From Candidatus Woesearchaeota archaeon (GTDB lineage: Archaea; Nanobdellota; Nanobdellia; Woesearchaeales; GW2011-AR4): a stretch of DNA of 14,594 nt. The position numbers were made by a program, and so were the translations under genes. How positions within the stretch are numbered: position 1 is the stretch's first letter; every line of letters begins with the position of its first letter. Under the pieces are notes generated by a model, which saw only the letters and a list, made by a program, of their open reading frames with translations, had not been told where the DNA came from and ran no database searches. The DNA lies in contig JACPMU010000039.1 of the NCBI GenBank assembly GCA_016185865.1, positions 1 to 14,594 on the forward strand. The letters run 5' to 3'. Shown here in pieces: positions 13,208 to 14,594 of this stretch.

Positions 13208-13744
13208 ATGGTTAGCTTTAAGCTGTGCATTTCGGACCCGTCCAACGGGAAGACATTTCAAAGGGAAGTCAAGGACAGTCTTGCAAGGCCTTTCATGGGC
13301 CTGAACATAGGGGAAACAATAAAAGGCGACAGCATAGAAATAAATGGGTACGAGTTCCAGATAACAGGAGGCTCTGACTATTGCGGGTTTCCGATGAGAA
13401 AAGGGATTCTTGGCTTGAGGAAAAAGATAGCAATCTACGGCGGAGTCGGCTATAGGGGGGATGCAAAAGGAATCAAAAGAAGGAAAACAGTCTGCGGGCA
13501 CAAGATACATGAAAAAATATCCCAGATTAACCTAAAAGTCACAAAGCAAGGCTCTAAAAAGCTTGCTGAAATCTTCGGAGTTGCTGAAAAACCTGAAGAA
13601 AAAGCAGCGAAAGAACCAAAAAAAGACGAAGCCAAAGAGCACAAGGATGAGGAAAAAAAGCACGAAAAGCCGGCAAAAGAGCATAAAGAAGAAAAAAAAG
13701 AAGCTAAAGAGCATAAAGAGGCAAAAGAAGATAAAAAGGAATAA
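13208..13744 (+). CDS. rps6e: 30S ribosomal protein S6e with charged C-terminal tail, 178 aa
   Basis: Small-subunit protein shared by archaea and eukaryotes. The core is residues 1-127: FKLCISDPSNGKTFQREV, GLNIGETIKGDSI, the signature GGSDYCGFPMRKGI and the GYRGDAKGIKRRKTVCG region, as in the family. Archaeal S6e is usually about 125-135 residues. Here residues 128-178 add a tail made almost only of Lys, Glu, Ala and His, with KEHKEEKKEAKEHKEAKE-type repeats. The ribosome binding site and TATA are given separately. The gene precedes aIF2-gamma, the common archaeal order, but a 211-base repeat-bearing spacer separates them. Confidence 0.96.
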   Translation: MVSFKLCISDPSNGKTFQREVKDSLARPFMGLNIGETIKGDSIEINGYEFQITGGSDYCGFPMRKGILGLRKKIAIYGGVGYRGDAKGIKRRKTVCGHKIHEKISQINLKVTKQGSKKLAEIFGVAEKPEEKAAKEPKKDEAKEHKDEEKKHEKPAKEHKEEKKEAKEHKEAKEDKKE

Positions 13745-13787
13745 ATATTAAATCTGAATAAAACACATTAAAATAAATTTCAAAACC

Positions 13788-13828
13788 AACGAGAGCGACT
13801 TTTGAATGCATTCGCGTTGAAAGTGAAC
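13788..13828 (+). repeat. Dispersed repeat copy B
   Basis: Starts with AACGAGAGCGAC, identical to the reverse complement of 83-94, and continues with gapped similarity to copy A (TTGAA, AAGTGA, AACCGCTT). It lies between the S6e stop and the aIF2-gamma start, in opposite orientation to copy A and 13.7 kb away. Confidence 0.45.
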
Positions 13829-13859
13829 CGCTTTTAATGTTTATTGCAATAATGGGCGA

Positions 13860-13889
13860 GGCAAAAATCATTGGCAGCAGATTTTTGCC
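13860..13889 (+). repeat. Hairpin in the aIF2-gamma leader region
   Basis: GGCAAAAATC (13860-13869) and GATTTTTGCC (13880-13889) form a perfect 10-base stem with a 10-base loop. It is followed by a small hairpin, TGTGC-GAA-GCACA (13903-13915). The left arm of that small hairpin could alternatively pair with GCAC at 13892-13895. The structures could belong to a repeat element or to a folded 5' leader. Confidence 0.6.
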
Positions 13890-13955
13890 GAGCACTAAAT
13901 TTTGTGCGAAGCACAGATTAAAAATAAATTTGATACTTAAAATAAAAATTAAAAC

Positions 13956-14594
13956 ATGGCTAGAAAGAAGAAAGATGAGCAGCAATTAGAAACTTTGGAG
14001 CAGGAATTGCCAGCACAGCCTGTGCTTAACATCGGCATGGTCGGCCATGTTGACCACGGGAAAACCACTTTGCTTGAAAGGCTGAGCGGCAAGTGGACAG
14101 ATACTCATTCTGAAGAATTGAAGAGGGGAATTACAATAAGGCTTGGGTACGCAGATGTCACTTTCAGGAAATGCGAGAAATGCAAGGGCGCTAATGCATA
14201 CACAACAAAGGAAGAATGCCCTGTATGCAAGTCTAAAACAATTCCATTGAGAAAAGCAAGCTTTGTAGATGCTCCAGGCCATGAGTCATTGATGGCAACA
14301 ATGCTTGCAGGCGCAACAATCATGGACGGGGCATTATTGCTTGTTGCAGCAAATGAGGAATGCCCGCAGCCCCAGACAAGAGAGCATTTAATGGCTTTGC
14401 AGATTATAGGCATAAAGCATGTTATTGTTGTGCAGAACAAGATAGACTTGGCAAGCGAGGAGCAGGCAATTAAAAATTATGAGCAGATAAGGGGATTTCT
14501 TAAAGGAAGCGCCTTTGAAAATGCGCCCATAATCCCAATCTCTGCCCAGCATCGCGTTGGATTGAATTTTCTTATGCAGGCAATTGACGAACAC
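13956..14594 (+). CDS. eif2g: Translation initiation factor aIF2 subunit gamma, 5' part (213 codons, runs off the window)
   Basis: GTP-binding subunit of the factor that brings initiator Met-tRNA to the small ribosomal subunit. After a polar N-terminal extension (about 1-22), the GTPase domain is plain: G1 GHVDHGKTT (30-38), switch region RGITIRLGYAD (57-67), a zinc-binding knuckle (Cys73, 76, 88, 91), G3 DAPGHE (105-110), G4 NKID (161-164) and the G5-like ISA near residue 198. No stop occurs before the window ends, so domains II and III are missing only because of the cut. It lies downstream of rps6e, the usual archaeal partner, across a repeat-bearing spacer. Start chosen at the ATG giving MARKKKDEQQ; no clear ribosome binding site is visible. 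Confidence 0.95.
   Translation, partial: MARKKKDEQQLETLEQELPAQPVLNIGMVGHVDHGKTTLLERLSGKWTDTHSEELKRGITIRLGYADVTFRKCEKCKGANAYTTKEECPVCKSKTIPLRKASFVDAPGHESLMATMLAGATIMDGALLLVAANEECPQPQTREHLMALQIIGIKHVIVVQNKIDLASEEQAIKNYEQIRGFLKGSAFENAPIIPISAQHRVGLNFLMQAIDEH

Noticed and set aside
13532..13714. Phe-rich minus-strand frame opposite the S6e tail
   Set aside because: A mirror of Lys/Glu codons (AAA, GAA) on the coding strand; no independent support.
13860..13915. A riboswitch or CRISPR-type array in the S6e-aIF2-gamma spacer
   Set aside because: Only one hairpin of each kind, no regular repeat-spacer pattern, and no known riboswitch consensus recognised. Kept only as a structured repeat.

Overview
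The window is from an archaeon, most probably a DPANN lineage of the Woesearchaeota/Pacearchaeota kind. It encodes archaeal-type translation proteins (L10e/uL16, S6e and the start of aIF2-gamma). Many genes have archaeal TATA-like boxes about 25-30 bases before a leaderless or short-leader start, and others have GGAGG/GAGGTG ribosome binding sites. Genes are small, tightly packed and A+T-rich, and there are class III signal-peptide-like (pilin-like) proteins. The lineage is inferred from gene character, not from a database match.

Layout. 1-1806: a small minus-strand hypothetical gene, diverging from a two-gene plus-strand unit (Cys-rich putative lipoprotein, then a pilin-like secreted protein). 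1807-4253: a compact minus-strand run, read right to left: a 52-aa orphan, a 126-aa orphan, a 146-aa disordered protein, a DUF1461/Lit-like membrane protein and triosephosphate isomerase. 4313-6233: minus-strand thioredoxin, a zinc-ribbon/NYN-nuclease pair, a small membrane protein and a second pilin-like protein. 6345-7975: plus-strand ribosomal protein L10e and an MscS-type channel. 7976-8640: an A+T-rich patch with inverted repeats and two tiny membrane proteins in tandem. 8645-11175: a large minus-strand membrane-anchored alpha/beta hydrolase (lipase-like), apparently frameshifted near its N-terminus. 11417-13144: a CPA2-type cation/proton antiporter with an unusual extra membrane domain. 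13208-14594: ribosomal protein S6e, a repeat-bearing spacer, and the 5' part of the aIF2-gamma gene, which runs off the window edge.

Themes. Several genes concern the cell envelope: a lipoprotein, a homologue of the bacterial lipoprotein-remodelling enzyme Lit, two pilin-like proteins, an anchored hydrolase, a mechanosensitive channel and an antiporter. Translation genes (L10e, S6e, aIF2-gamma) are interspersed. Four real genes are absent from simple length-filtered ORF calls: 52-aa (4095-4253), zinc ribbon (5242-5397), 51-aa membrane protein (8372-8527), and the partial aIF2-gamma. Short dispersed repeats with a GAGAGCGAC core occur at both ends of the window. A related-looking palindrome lies inside a disordered coding region.

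The observations I rate most worth a second look are the archaeal Lit-like protein next to the glycolytic TIM gene, the repairable frameshift in the hydrolase, the pilin-like paralogues with the lipoprotein, and the repeat-rich leader of aIF2-gamma.
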